Positions 52,788 through 62,500 of a DNA stretch of 64,000 nt are shown here, piece after piece. Position 1 is the first letter of the stretch, and each line of letters opens with the position of its first letter. Source of the DNA: a virus; the IMG/VR virus record IMGVR_UViG_3300034101_003479, positions 21,871 to 85,870 of that record, one strand, 5' to 3'. A model generated the notes under the pieces. The model saw only the letters and a program-made list of their open reading frames with translations. It did not search any database and was not told where the DNA came from. The translations under genes and the position numbers were made by a program.

Positions 52788-53330
52788 TTAGCACCCCTCA
52801 AAATCTGGATCCATGAACTCTTTTTTTGTAGATTGCATATAAAGAGCCGTGAATCTATTACCACTTGTTATTTCTTTTACCCCGTGAATATAGTTAAAAC
52901 TATTGCCTGGGAAAAATATTGCTGAGTATTTCTTTGGCCTGTGCTCAAAAGATTGTCTTGGAAAATAAATCTCTCCGCCTTCATATTCATCATTTAAATA
53001 TATCACAGCGCTGTATTCGATAAAAGGCTCTTTTTCTATCGCATCAATATGTGGTGCTCCACTTTGGCCAGGATTCCAGAATGAACCAAAAGCTTTTGTA
53101 ACAATTACATCTTTTTCTAATTCAAAAAATTCTTTCTGTATCCTATTTGCATCGACTGCATATTTCTTTAATAGCGACATAACTGTTTTGTTATAAGGGA
53201 AGGCAGTACCGCCGTTTCTATCTTTATAGTATGATGGATACTCGTTTATCTCTGACGGCCTCTTCATCTCATTGATTAAAACATTTGCGTCTTCTTCTGT
53301 TATAAAGTCTTCTACTATTTTTATTAACAT
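52788..53330 (-). CDS. Prolyl hydroxylase-type 2OG/Fe(II) oxygenase
   Basis: A complete site: GAPHIDAIEK (His94, Asp96), AVIYLNDEYEGGEIYFP, AIFFPGNS, His149 (NYIHGVKE) and Arg159 (GNRFTALYM). It is 180 residues and shares the LND(D/E)YEGG block with its downstream neighbour. It abuts the glycosyltransferase gene (overlap one base), an arrangement that suggests hydroxylation followed by glycosylation. Confidence 0.9.
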   Translation of the reverse strand: MLIKIVEDFITEEDANVLINEMKRPSEINEYPSYYKDRNGGTAFPYNKTVMSLLKKYAVDANRIQKEFFELEKDVIVTKAFGSFWNPGQSGAPHIDAIEKEPFIEYSAVIYLNDEYEGGEIYFPRQSFEHRPKKYSAIFFPGNSFNYIHGVKEITSGNRFTALYMQSTKKEFMDPDFEGC

Positions 53331-54148
53331 TACCTAAGCTCCTTAACTTTATTAATATATCTTAAGCCGCCAATTTTATCAGTTTGAGATTGAGCTGGGT
53401 CATACGCAACATCGTTATCTTCAAACGGCAATTGCTCTATGTCTAAGCCAAAATGCTTTTTGACCTCATCCTTATACAGATCAACAAATTTATTATAATT
53501 ATGGTTTAAAGAAAACGGTGTATATTCTTTTTCTAGATCAGATCTATGTATAGATAAATACTCGTCTGGGAAGTTATACATCTTTATACCATTATTTATC
53601 ATATCTATCGAGATAGACTCTTCTTCTCCATTATATTTTAAGTATTTAGGATACTCTATCTTTTTAAAATCTTCAGTAAGTCCAAATAGAAAATTTCTAT
53701 CTATATATTTTATCTCATTAAACTCTTTTGATGGTGTTCTTGTTGCTGATAAATGGAACCAGTTCTTATTCTTTAACGAGACAGTAGAGTTTCCAGTTAG
53801 AATTGAATTTTTATTCTTTGATATGAAATCTATTGCATATTCGTCCCAATTTTGTATTAAGCTCAAGTCATCTTCAACCTGCATATAATATGTTTTATTT
53901 AAAATATTTAATGCCTGTTGCTTATACTCAATTGGGCTTTTAATTGAGTCCCATTTAACATAGTTGTATGAAGTAGAGTGATAAGATTCTGGCTCGGCAA
54001 AACCTCTTGTTCTATCCAAATTGTTTTGGTCTATGACATAGAAATACAAAATATTCTTTTTACTAGACTTTTCTTTTATTTCTTCTATTAAGTCTAATAG
54101 CTTTTTATTTTGATATGAGTATATACAAATTCCAATAGTGCTTGTCAC
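53330..54148 (-). CDS. GlcNAc transferase-like glycosyltransferase (GT60-like)
   Basis: The 272 residues start IGICIYSYQNKKLLDLIEEI, contain YMQVEDDLSLIQNWDEY (EDD at 92-94, WD at 101-102) and later KYNGEEESIS (GEE, 174-176) followed by YLSIHRSD. This order resembles the polypeptide GlcNAc transferases that glycosylate hydroxyproline of Skp1 in Dictyostelium. Family membership is from motif memory. Flanked on both sides by 2OG oxygenases. Confidence 0.75.
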   Translation of the reverse strand: MTSTIGICIYSYQNKKLLDLIEEIKEKSSKKNILYFYVIDQNNLDRTRGFAEPESYHSTSYNYVKWDSIKSPIEYKQQALNILNKTYYMQVEDDLSLIQNWDEYAIDFISKNKNSILTGNSTVSLKNKNWFHLSATRTPSKEFNEIKYIDRNFLFGLTEDFKKIEYPKYLKYNGEEESISIDMINNGIKMYNFPDEYLSIHRSDLEKEYTPFSLNHNYNKFVDLYKDEVKKHFGLDIEQLPFEDNDVAYDPAQSQTDKIGGLRYINKVKELR

Positions 54149-54789
54149 AGCAATGGTATCCAGTGTTGTGGTTCTGCTTTATTGGCAATTAAGCTTTTTA
54201 GTGGAACTATATCGTACGCAATAGTTACTCTAGGGCCTTCCCAGTCCCAGTCTCCCATTGCATGTGGGTGTCCCATTTCCGAGATAATCATTCTGTTATT
54301 CTTGTTATGATTTTCTACTTTGTTTCCAAAAACGCTATAATACGTAGTTGAAGGCTCTGCATTTACCGAATAGTAACCGTGAAAATAGGGGGCATAAGGG
54401 CCACCGTGATCATGCCAATCAAGCTTGCCACTATGATTGTAATTAATATTAAACCAACCCTGGACCATGTATCTTTGCTCTTCAAAGTTGACACCATAGT
54501 ACTCACAGGCTTCTTTAATAGTTTCCGATATATTCTTATACAGCTTATAAATAGACTCATGATAAAACTGAAAAACATTGTACTCTCTCCATTTTATTGT
54601 CGACACGCTATCGGATGATAGCCAGTGATCTCTTGGCGTAACCTTTGTTATTCCAGACAACTTAAGGTTTTCCATGTTAGCATATTGATTTTGCAAAAAC
54701 TCTGCAAGCTCTGGGAGATCGTTGTCTAGGTATCTCTCAAAAAACTTATGTTCTTTGCCTGTTGGCTGGTTCATATACATATTTTCCAT
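54145..54789 (-). CDS. 2OG/Fe(II) oxygenase-type protein (HxH form)
   Basis: A 214-residue protein with GWFNINYNHSGKLDWHDHGG (His126, Asp127, His128), YYSVNAEPSTTYY, EMGHPHAMGDW (His174, His176) and Arg187 in GPRVTIAYDI. It resembles the phage oxygenase family often annotated putative 2OG-Fe(II). It has a clear degenerate paralogue at 56964. ATGA-coupled to the glycosyltransferase. Confidence 0.8.
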   Translation of the reverse strand: MENMYMNQPTGKEHKFFERYLDNDLPELAEFLQNQYANMENLKLSGITKVTPRDHWLSSDSVSTIKWREYNVFQFYHESIYKLYKNISETIKEACEYYGVNFEEQRYMVQGWFNINYNHSGKLDWHDHGGPYAPYFHGYYSVNAEPSTTYYSVFGNKVENHNKNNRMIISEMGHPHAMGDWDWEGPRVTIAYDIVPLKSLIANKAEPQHWIPLL

Positions 54790-55548
54790 TTATATTTTCC
54801 CTCTATATTGTTTCCGTTGCCATATTATATTTTTATAATATGCATATATTAAAGATCTTCTTTTTTCGTCCTTGATTTGGTTTTGCTCTATATTGTCATT
54901 TGAATAATCTATTTCAAGAGACCATTCTTCTCTTTTAATAGGAATCATTTGAAATATAGGAGTTCCTTTAGGTATTATACCAATAAAGTTGCGTTTTAGG
55001 AAGAAGGACGTAAATACTGGGGTATGCCATAAATCTGAGTCTATGATTCCGCTCATTGTGGTAAATGGCAAGTCATGCCTATTTAACGGATGTGTTATTA
55101 ATAAAGAATATCCCTTTGGCGTTTCTGAGTACCAGTTAACCTTCCACCCATAATGCATTGGGTGATGTTGGGTGGGCACTGGGACATCTATCATCAATCT
55201 TTTATCTACTATCATATTATCGCCTTCCCAAGAAAGTACTGGGAAGCCATTCTTATCTTGACTTACATGAAGATCGTAGTCTAAGGTGTACATATATCCA
55301 GAAGTCAATGCATCAAAAAATGGCATACATAGCTTTGTCGAGGCTGCGCTTCCGTCGGTACCTCTGTCATTTACTGGGTATAGCTTGCTAATACTATTTG
55401 ATTTATGAAACTTAGATAGTTTTTTATACCAAGAAGGAATATGTCTTTTTGCTTCTTGTGGTTCATTAAAACAACTATAGTCTGTAAAGCTGTTTATGTC
55501 TGTAATGAAGGCTGGAGAGAACTTAACCCTTAGTTCTTTTTTTCTCAT
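54790..55548 (-). CDS. DUF6065-like protein, copy 1
   Basis: A 252-residue protein with the signatures TKLCMPFFDALTSGYMYTLD, SLLITHPLNRHDLPF, MSGIIDSDLWHTPVF and IGIIPKGTPIFQMIPIKREEW. I associate this with DUF6065, seen in phages with no known function. The copy at 56251 shares the same order. Beta-rich, possibly cupin-like, without obvious iron ligands. It overlaps the next gene by 26 bases. Confidence 0.75.
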   Translation of the reverse strand: MRKKELRVKFSPAFITDINSFTDYSCFNEPQEAKRHIPSWYKKLSKFHKSNSISKLYPVNDRGTDGSAASTKLCMPFFDALTSGYMYTLDYDLHVSQDKNGFPVLSWEGDNMIVDKRLMIDVPVPTQHHPMHYGWKVNWYSETPKGYSLLITHPLNRHDLPFTTMSGIIDSDLWHTPVFTSFFLKRNFIGIIPKGTPIFQMIPIKREEWSLEIDYSNDNIEQNQIKDEKRRSLIYAYYKNIIWQRKQYRGKI

Positions 55549-56254
55549 ACTCCCCTATAATTCTTTTAATTGTTTTCCTATCAGATTCTATTTGTATATC
55601 AAATAGGTAAGATCCTCTTTTTATTAAACCGCATATGTTATCTTCCATATGTTTATCAGATGTTGTAAAATAAAAATCAACAAAATTAGCTTCTTTTATT
55701 ATAACATTTTCATTTGTTTTTGTAAAATAATCTTCTTTTTCTATTGCTACAATAGAAGAATTTTCTAAGTTTGTTTTTACCGTATACTTTATATCCATGT
55801 CTAAAAACCATGGTATAAACATTTTAAAAACTCTATCGGACATAGGGTTTATTTTATCTATATTGTATATATTTGAAGATGGATAAAACTGTCTTAGCCA
55901 GCATTTATCCGTAGCATACAGCAAGCTATTTATTGGATTAGATTTAAATATTCCTTTGTGTCCCATCATTGGGTCTGCTATCTGTATTAATATGTCTGCA
56001 TAGTTACTATATCTTAAATAAATCTGAGTGTCTGAAATTTTTATAACTTCTGGTGGATCTGAAAAATTAGCAACATACATGTTGACTGGCTTAAGTATTG
56101 CTTTCTTGTATGCCTTATTGTTTTTTACACATGACCAATTTTTCCATTTTGGCAAAAGGTTAGAAAAATTAACTATTTGCTCAAAGCTCATGTTAGACAT
56201 CAAGCCCCAGGATTCTGACTCGAATGGGACCCTGTTAATTACTTTGGTGCTCAT
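55523..56254 (-). CDS. Possible divergent DUF6065-like protein
   Basis: The 243 residues lie between two DUF6065-like genes and share only the layout: N-terminal LLPKWKNWSC, a mid-protein VFKMFIPWFLDMDIKYTV and C-terminal DNICGLIKRGSYLFDIQIE, where the paralogues have GIIPKGTPIFQMIP. Homology is suspected, not certain. Confidence 0.6.
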   Translation of the reverse strand: MSTKVINRVPFESESWGLMSNMSFEQIVNFSNLLPKWKNWSCVKNNKAYKKAILKPVNMYVANFSDPPEVIKISDTQIYLRYSNYADILIQIADPMMGHKGIFKSNPINSLLYATDKCWLRQFYPSSNIYNIDKINPMSDRVFKMFIPWFLDMDIKYTVKTNLENSSIVAIEKEDYFTKTNENVIIKEANFVDFYFTTSDKHMEDNICGLIKRGSYLFDIQIESDRKTIKRIIGEYEKKRTKG

Positions 56255-56982
56255 TTATATGTTTTCTTTTTCCAAAACTTCATCCTGTATCCATTTTGAA
56301 AAACTGATCTTACACCTAAGTTCTTTTCTTTTATCATAAAATCAGAATCTTTTTCTTTATTAATAGAGCTTTGCCAGTCATCTCTTTTAAATGGAATGAC
56401 CTGCATAATTGGAGTCCCCTGCTTAATAATTCCCTTAAATCCCTTTTTAACAAAAAAAGATAAATATCCATCAGAAGGATATTCGTCTGTATCTATTACC
56501 CCTGGGACCGCCTTGATAGGAGAATCTTCTCCGTGCATAGGAGCAACAAATAAAGAGCTGTATCCTGTTTCTGTTTGAACCAACCACATTGGGTGTATCC
56601 TCACAACCTCTGGGTGAAAGTAATCTGGTATCGGGTACTTGGCCATTTGTTCTTTTAAATGGTTTGCAACAAGGTGTTGCTGCATTCCCATTATATCCGA
56701 AGTTAGCTGAACATGTAGCTTTTCGCCTGTTGCATCTATTGATATGTCTGCTGGGCACTTTAGGTAGTAGCCGAATGTCATTGCATCAAATACCGACTGA
56801 CATTTTTTAACTGTAAGCATCATTGTTCCACTATAGACATTTTGATCATTATTTAAATGGCTTTCTTGTGACTTCCACCACTCTGGTATTGCCGATACGA
56901 CACTAACTGGCTCTGGAAATACCTTACTATATAGTCTAAATTTTGGAATAAACTCTATATTAATCATGAAAGCGGTATCCAT
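56251..56982 (-). CDS. DUF6065-like protein, copy 2
   Basis: The motifs SAIPEWWKSQ, VKKCQSVFDAMTFGYYLKCP, VPGVIDTDEYPSDGYLSFF and KGIIKQGTPIMQVIPFKRDDW line up with the copy at 54790, so the pair are paralogues. Function unknown. ATGA-coupled to the divergent neighbour. Confidence 0.75.
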   Translation of the reverse strand: MDTAFMINIEFIPKFRLYSKVFPEPVSVVSAIPEWWKSQESHLNNDQNVYSGTMMLTVKKCQSVFDAMTFGYYLKCPADISIDATGEKLHVQLTSDIMGMQQHLVANHLKEQMAKYPIPDYFHPEVVRIHPMWLVQTETGYSSLFVAPMHGEDSPIKAVPGVIDTDEYPSDGYLSFFVKKGFKGIIKQGTPIMQVIPFKRDDWQSSINKEKDSDFMIKEKNLGVRSVFQNGYRMKFWKKKTYK

Positions 56983-57527
56983 TTCTGATAGTACTGTCTG
57001 TAGAGATACTCTAGGGGAGAAATATTAAAAGATAGCATTACGAAATCATTGCTTATTTGATTAAATAATATCTTTGCTGATGACTCCAGGAATATTAATT
57101 GTCCAGGTACTAGATCAACTTTTTCATCATTAATAAACATTTCATCGTTATTTGACGACAATATATAAAACCCTACAAATGTTGTTTTATAGTTTGGGGC
57201 AAAGTTTACATATGTATTTAATGGAACAGTTTCGTTTTTAACTATATTCCCTAATAGGTAAAAATAGTTTCTTTCAAAATTAACATTTGACTCTCTGCAA
57301 AATTCTTTTGCAATGTCGTTAATTTCTTTATACAGAATATGTATATTTCTACTATACATTGAAAAAAAGTTAAAGGTTCTATAATCAATTAGTGATACTT
57401 TTTTAGGCTTAAATCCAAGCTTTAGCCCAGGATTAAACTTGTACACATACTCATGCATTTCCGCAAGCATTCTATTGTATTCGGATAGCAAAGTTTTATT
57501 GTTTATGTTATTAATATTTTTTATCAT
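56964..57527 (-). CDS. Degenerate paralogue of the 54145 oxygenase
   Basis: The 187-residue protein aligns by eye with the 54145 protein: NFFSMYSRNIHILYKEINDI against NVFQFYHESIYKLYKNISET, VNFERNYFYLLGN against VNFEEQRYMVQGW, and a shared C-terminal KWIPLS/HWIPLL. The metal-ligand segments are gone: no HDH and no HPH. It would be a non-catalytic partner or pseudo-enzyme. The frame is intact and coupled, so it is not a simple pseudogene. Confidence 0.75.
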   Translation of the reverse strand: MIKNINNINNKTLLSEYNRMLAEMHEYVYKFNPGLKLGFKPKKVSLIDYRTFNFFSMYSRNIHILYKEINDIAKEFCRESNVNFERNYFYLLGNIVKNETVPLNTYVNFAPNYKTTFVGFYILSSNNDEMFINDEKVDLVPGQLIFLESSAKILFNQISNDFVMLSFNISPLEYLYRQYYQKWIPLS

Positions 57528-58158
57528 TTGGCTCCCAAACGCTCATGGAATGAAACAGGGCAGGAAAAACAGGGTCTTTATATATTACTAAGTCTGCTGG
57601 CATATTTATCTGTGGCAGTTCTCCTGGAGTCATCCCGCCCTTAACTACCTTTTCTGCTTTTTTGCCAGTCAAGTTAAACCTTTTTTTGGCTGAAGCTGCT
57701 ACCATATTTAATCCGCTTAAAGCTACTGCTTGTGTGCCTTGGGTATATCCTGGACCAAGTCTAGGTAATATATTAAAAAAACTACACCATATTGGATAGC
57801 CAATAAGAGATAGAGACTCCATATATTTCTTTTTTCTATGAAGCGGGCTTGTATAAAACCTATCTGTTATTGCAGTATAATGATCTTTATCGTATCCGTC
57901 TATAATAATTGTAGCCCATGAAACTGGATAGTCATTATTAATAAATCCAGACATTACAATAGTGCCAGACTCGTTATCTGTATTTTTATACAAGCATTCT
58001 ATTGCTTGAGAATTACCTTTATCTGTAAATACAGTGTATTGAGCCCAGGTTCCTTCTATATACTTAGGATACCTTCTAAAGCTTGGTATAGGTTTTCCAT
58101 CAAAATATTTAGCACCAGAAATGCCCATTCTATGTGCTTTTTTTAATTTTTCAAACAA
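57511..58158 (-). CDS. Unknown protein, first gene of the enzyme cluster
   Basis: 215 residues, starting MFEKLKKAHRMGISGAKYFD. A beta-rich centre (YTVFTDKGNSQAIECLYKN; YPVSWATIIIDGYDKDHYTA) and helix HRKKKYMESLSLIGYPI are loosely reminiscent of acyltransferase folds, but no acetyl-CoA loop is clear. It overlaps the next gene by 17 bases and precedes the oxygenase cluster. Confidence 0.65.
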   Translation of the reverse strand: MFEKLKKAHRMGISGAKYFDGKPIPSFRRYPKYIEGTWAQYTVFTDKGNSQAIECLYKNTDNESGTIVMSGFINNDYPVSWATIIIDGYDKDHYTAITDRFYTSPLHRKKKYMESLSLIGYPIWCSFFNILPRLGPGYTQGTQAVALSGLNMVAASAKKRFNLTGKKAEKVVKGGMTPGELPQINMPADLVIYKDPVFPALFHSMSVWEPNDKKY

Positions 58159-58170
58159 GTTAATTCCTGA

Positions 58171-59478
58171 CTACTGTTGGTCTTGAGAATCTCTCCATTG
58201 TTGATACATTGCGTCTAGCTTATCGCTAAATGTTTCGTCGCTAGAAGTTAACACGTTTGGATCATCTATTGCTCTGTAAGAGTCGTGTACTAATGCGTTG
58301 TCTGTAAAGAATACATCGTATGGTTCAACGTCAATTGAAACCAAAAGTTCTCTCTGATCTGTAATCTTGTAGTCTGTAATTGCCACCCAGTCTGACTCTG
58401 ATGGTGAGAAGATTAAATCTGTCTCTAAAACCTCTGCAGAAGGCTGGAATTGAATCTCGTTGTTTCTTTTAATTAAAACAAAGTGTTGCTTTGAGTACTT
58501 ATTTCCATTAATAACAACAGCACCCTCTTGAGAAATTCTTGCTGCCATTGCAACAATAGTTGTTTCTACATCCTGAGATATACTTGCGCTATTTGAAGAC
58601 CAATTTTGTAAATACTCTAATATTGCTGTATTCGAAACATCAATACCTTCGATATTTGCAGAGTAAAGAACATCTCCTACGCTCAAATTGTGAGCTAGAA
58701 TTAGTCCCTCTGGCACCTTAGACTTAATAATTGTTTCTGCTCCTACCGACTTAGGAGTAAACCCAAATGGTGTAAACCCGAATGGAGTAAACCCAAATGG
58801 TGTAAACCCGAATGGTGTAAATCCGAATGGAGTGAACCCAAATGGGGTAAATCCGAATGGTGAGAAGCTAAATGGTGTTGTGGTAATTTGATTTGAATTA
58901 GAGCTATATGAAGAAAACCCGTTATCATTTTGAGCTCTTACTCTAATGGTTTGGGCTTCGTTTCCATTTTCAGAAACATTTGCAGAGAATGTATTTGCAT
59001 TGTATGAGTAAGTATCATTTTCATGATCAATTAAAGAATAGCCTGTGATGCCCTTTCCACCGTTTGATGATGGTGCTGACCAGGATACTGCGTTTGTTTC
59101 TGCTCCGTTATTTGAGAGACTTGGGGCATTTGGTGTACTTGGGACAGTTGTTGCTGTAATTGAATTACTTGCATCTGAAGGAACTGAGTTTCCTACTGCA
59201 TTTGTAGCTATAACTGTAAATGTATAGCCAGTTGTAGACTGTAGACCTTCTACTGTAATAGGAGAAGCAGATCCAGAGCCAGTGTAGTTTCCTGGATTTG
59301 ATGTGACTGTATATGAAGTAGCTGGTGGAGAATCTACACTCATTGTAAATGATACGGATGCAGCTCCATTATTAAACGGTCTATTTGTTCCTATATCTGT
59401 TGCTGTTCCTATAATTGGCTTAAATGGCTCTAAAAAGTCATTAGCCGATTGGCTCATTCTACCTGCTTGCTTTGACAT
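58171..59478 (-). CDS. Virion protein: fibronectin domains, TPFGF repeat, Hint-like domain
   Basis: Residues 35-200 are two fibronectin III-like domains (SYTVTSNPGNYTGSG; GYTFTVIATNAVGNSVP). Residues 201-242 are a proline-aromatic repeat, TPFGF six times plus variants. A Hint (intein/hedgehog) pattern follows: Ser244-VGAETII, HNLSVGDVLYS (263-273), YSKQHFVLI (His332), SIDVEPYDVFF and ALVHD-S (396-400). In inteins the last pair is His-Asn followed by Ser, Thr or Cys; here it is His398-Asp399-Ser400. A 36-residue tail remains. Probably a fibre or surface protein; splicing or cleavage is only inferred. Confidence 0.8.
   Translation of the reverse strand: MSKQAGRMSQSANDFLEPFKPIIGTATDIGTNRPFNNGAASVSFTMSVDSPPATSYTVTSNPGNYTGSGSASPITVEGLQSTTGYTFTVIATNAVGNSVPSDASNSITATTVPSTPNAPSLSNNGAETNAVSWSAPSSNGGKGITGYSLIDHENDTYSYNANTFSANVSENGNEAQTIRVRAQNDNGFSSYSSNSNQITTTPFSFSPFGFTPFGFTPFGFTPFGFTPFGFTPFGFTPFGFTPKSVGAETIIKSKVPEGLILAHNLSVGDVLYSANIEGIDVSNTAILEYLQNWSSNSASISQDVETTIVAMAARISQEGAVVINGNKYSKQHFVLIKRNNEIQFQPSAEVLETDLIFSPSESDWVAITDYKITDQRELLVSIDVEPYDVFFTDNALVHDSYRAIDDPNVLTSSDETFSDKLDAMYQQWRDSQDQQ
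58753..58875 (-). repeat. 15-base tandem repeat encoding TPFGF
   Basis: About eight near-identical 15-base units (for example GGTGTAAACCCGAAT on the plus strand) with silent changes. They encode the flexible linker in the Hint-containing protein. Confidence 0.95.
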
Positions 59479-59501
59479 GTATGTTCTCCCCTATTATTTC
59501 T

Positions 59502-62500
59502 TTAAGCTAAAAGATCTCCAAAAACTAACCAACCGCTTGGAGTTTTCATTGCTGTTACTACTGAGTTTGTGTTTCTGAATTTTAAGCCTGGTGTACCAAC
59601 AACGCCGTTTGTTGAAGCAAATGATGCTCCAGTTCCTGACGCTTGGTAGAAGTCAATTGATTGACCAGTTGAATATCCAGATGAAGGAAGAGTAATTTGT
59701 ACCGCTCCACTTATTGGGATAAACTTATCTTGCTCGCCAGATGCGAGTGTCTCTGATGATGTTCTCTCTGTTCCAAATGTTGTTATAGATGGAACACCAA
59801 TCTTTGTCTGTGTTCCGTCTGAGAATGCGATTCCAGATGCTGACACAGTCACTGTGCCAGTAAATGTCGGAGCATTAATTGGGGCCTTAGTATCTATTTG
59901 AGTTTGAATTGCTGATGTAACTCCATTTAGATATCCAAACTCTGTATTTGAAACATCTCCTACCGTTAATGATGATGCATTTATTGCTGCAACTTGTAGG
60001 TCTGAATATTCAATACCTGCTTCTGCGAAATTTACAGTTGAAGTTGGCTTTGTTGATGCATGCTTAAATGCTTTAATAACGCCGTCGGAGGCATCACGGA
60101 CAATACCTGAATATTTAGTGTTGCCACCAATAGTGTATTCTCCAATAAAACCTAGGTCAACAATATCTGATGCGTTGTTGTCTCCTGTGAAAATTAGTGG
60201 ATCTGTTACTGAGAGGTTTGATGTTTCTACAGTTGTTCCTTCTCCTCCGAAAACAATAGTTCCTTCAATTGTAACATCTCCGTTAATATTCAGGTCTCCC
60301 TGAATACCAACTCCACCAACTACGGTTAATGCACCTGTTGTTGGTGATGTAGAAGGTGTATCAATTTCAATGTGAACATTTTCATCTGGGAAAATAGTCA
60401 TTTGTGTATTGTTTGACTGTAATCCTCCTGCAGCAAAAACAATGTGGTTGTGTGTTCCATTAGCACCAGTTGCAATTACAAGATTTCCGTTTCCAGCTGT
60501 TCCTACTGGGGCTTCCATAAATATGTATCCGTCATTTCCGCCAGTTATCGTAAAGTCTGGGTCTGCGAATGTTGGTGCGGTAATTCCGATGTTTACCCAT
60601 CCAGAAGCATCGTTTCCATTTGAAGAGTATAAAATCACATCTGTAGATGAATTTGGTGCATCTGTTGTATTTTTAACTGCAACTTGTGCATAATCATTTG
60701 CTGCAGTTGAAAACACTGCAATTGGGTTTGTATAATCATCGTCTGTTCTTAAATCTTTTGCATCTGCTCCGACATTGAAGTCATTTGTAGATACCTCTAA
60801 ACTATCTGTAGCTATTGCATTCCCACCGTCAGACATTGCTGCGACAGCATCTGCTGTAGATCTTACTGATGTGTAGTACTTGTTTGTTGTACCCTCTTCA
60901 ATATCATCAGTATCTAATGCATTTATAGCATCTGTAGTAAATGTTTGTGCTGCTGTAATTGCATCTGCTTCTGCTGTGTCTGCGTATGATTTTGTTGCTA
61001 GAAGTGCTGTATCAGCAATTCCATGAACATTTTGAGTTACAGATGCATGTGTTGATATTTTAGAATCTGCGGTGCTGTCTGCATAAATTTCTGTGTTGCT
61101 AATTTCGTTGTCAACATATTGCTTAGTTGATGCCTCTAAATTATTTTGTGGGCTTCCACTTAGTACTAGTGCTCCAGTCATTGTAGAACCAGTTTTTAGC
61201 ATTAAATCTGCTGTATTTGAAATTCCGTGGACGTTAGTTTCTGTACCATTATGTGTGGTAATTGCATTCCCAATAGACTCAGACACCTCGCTGTTTGTTA
61301 CTAATAATGTTGTATCTGGAATGCCGTGAACATTTGTTGTTGATGTAGAGTGGGTCATTCCAGCTTGTGTAATAACTCCCAATGCATTTGTCATAGTTGC
61401 TGCATAATTTTCATCTTCGCCTATAGCTTCCGCCAACTCATTTAAAGTATTAAGTGTTTCTGGTGCAGAGTCAACAAGTTCAGCAACTTTATTGTCTACA
61501 TATGAAGTTAAGGCTAATGTACCTGAAGCGTTTGGCAAAGTAACTGTGCGGTCTGCTGTTGGGTCCCCAGCCTCTAATACTGTTTCAAACTCATTATTTG
61601 TTGTGCCTTCAAAAGTAATAAAGTGTGGTGATGGAAGATAGATTCCATGAATACGTGGAGTGCCACCAGTTGCTGTAATCTCTCCTCCGTTAATTGTTGG
61701 AGTTGTTAAAGTCTTATCTGATAGGGTTTGTTGTCCAGCTAAAGTGACTACGGTATGATTTCCGTTTCCAATTGGTATTGTTGTAGAGTTTCCACTATGG
61801 CTAAGCTTTATATCGGTGCTGTCTATCTCAATTGTGGCTGTGTCTAAATAGAGTGTTGTGCCAGATAGATACAAATCTTTAAACTTATTTTCAGGGGATC
61901 CCAAATCGTATGTGGCATCAGATGAAGGAATAATATCTCCTCCAACTGTTGCTCCATTTATAATAGGGCTTGTTAAAGTTTTATTTGATAAAGTTTGTGC
62001 TGTATCTGTTCCAACAACTGTTGTAGTTGCATCTGGGAAGGTGATAGTTCTGTTTGCTGTTGGGTCTGTTACTGCAAGTGTAGTTTCAAAATCATTACCT
62101 GTTGTGCCCTCTAATATAATGCTTGACTTTGGAACAAGTAGGTTGCCGTTAGCATCTAGCTTTGCTGGTCCGCCTGCATTTCCTACATCTGCTAGTAAAA
62201 CATAATCAGATGTTACTGTATTTTGTAATCCGCCAACTGCGTTATCTACATATGAATTTGTGGCAATAACATTTGTATCAACTGTGATAGAAATTGTATT
62301 TGTAACGTCATTGTAAGACTTTGTAAGACCTGAGCCCATTGAAAGAGCTTGATCAATTGCATCTTGTGCAATTTCGGTAATGGCTGGCGAGTCAGCGGCT
62401 ATGTATGAAAGACTAGTCCATGCTGTGTTGCCAGTTCCAATTTTTAACTTACGAGTGTCTGTTTCAACACCCATTTCTCCTGCTGCTAGAGTAGGATTTA

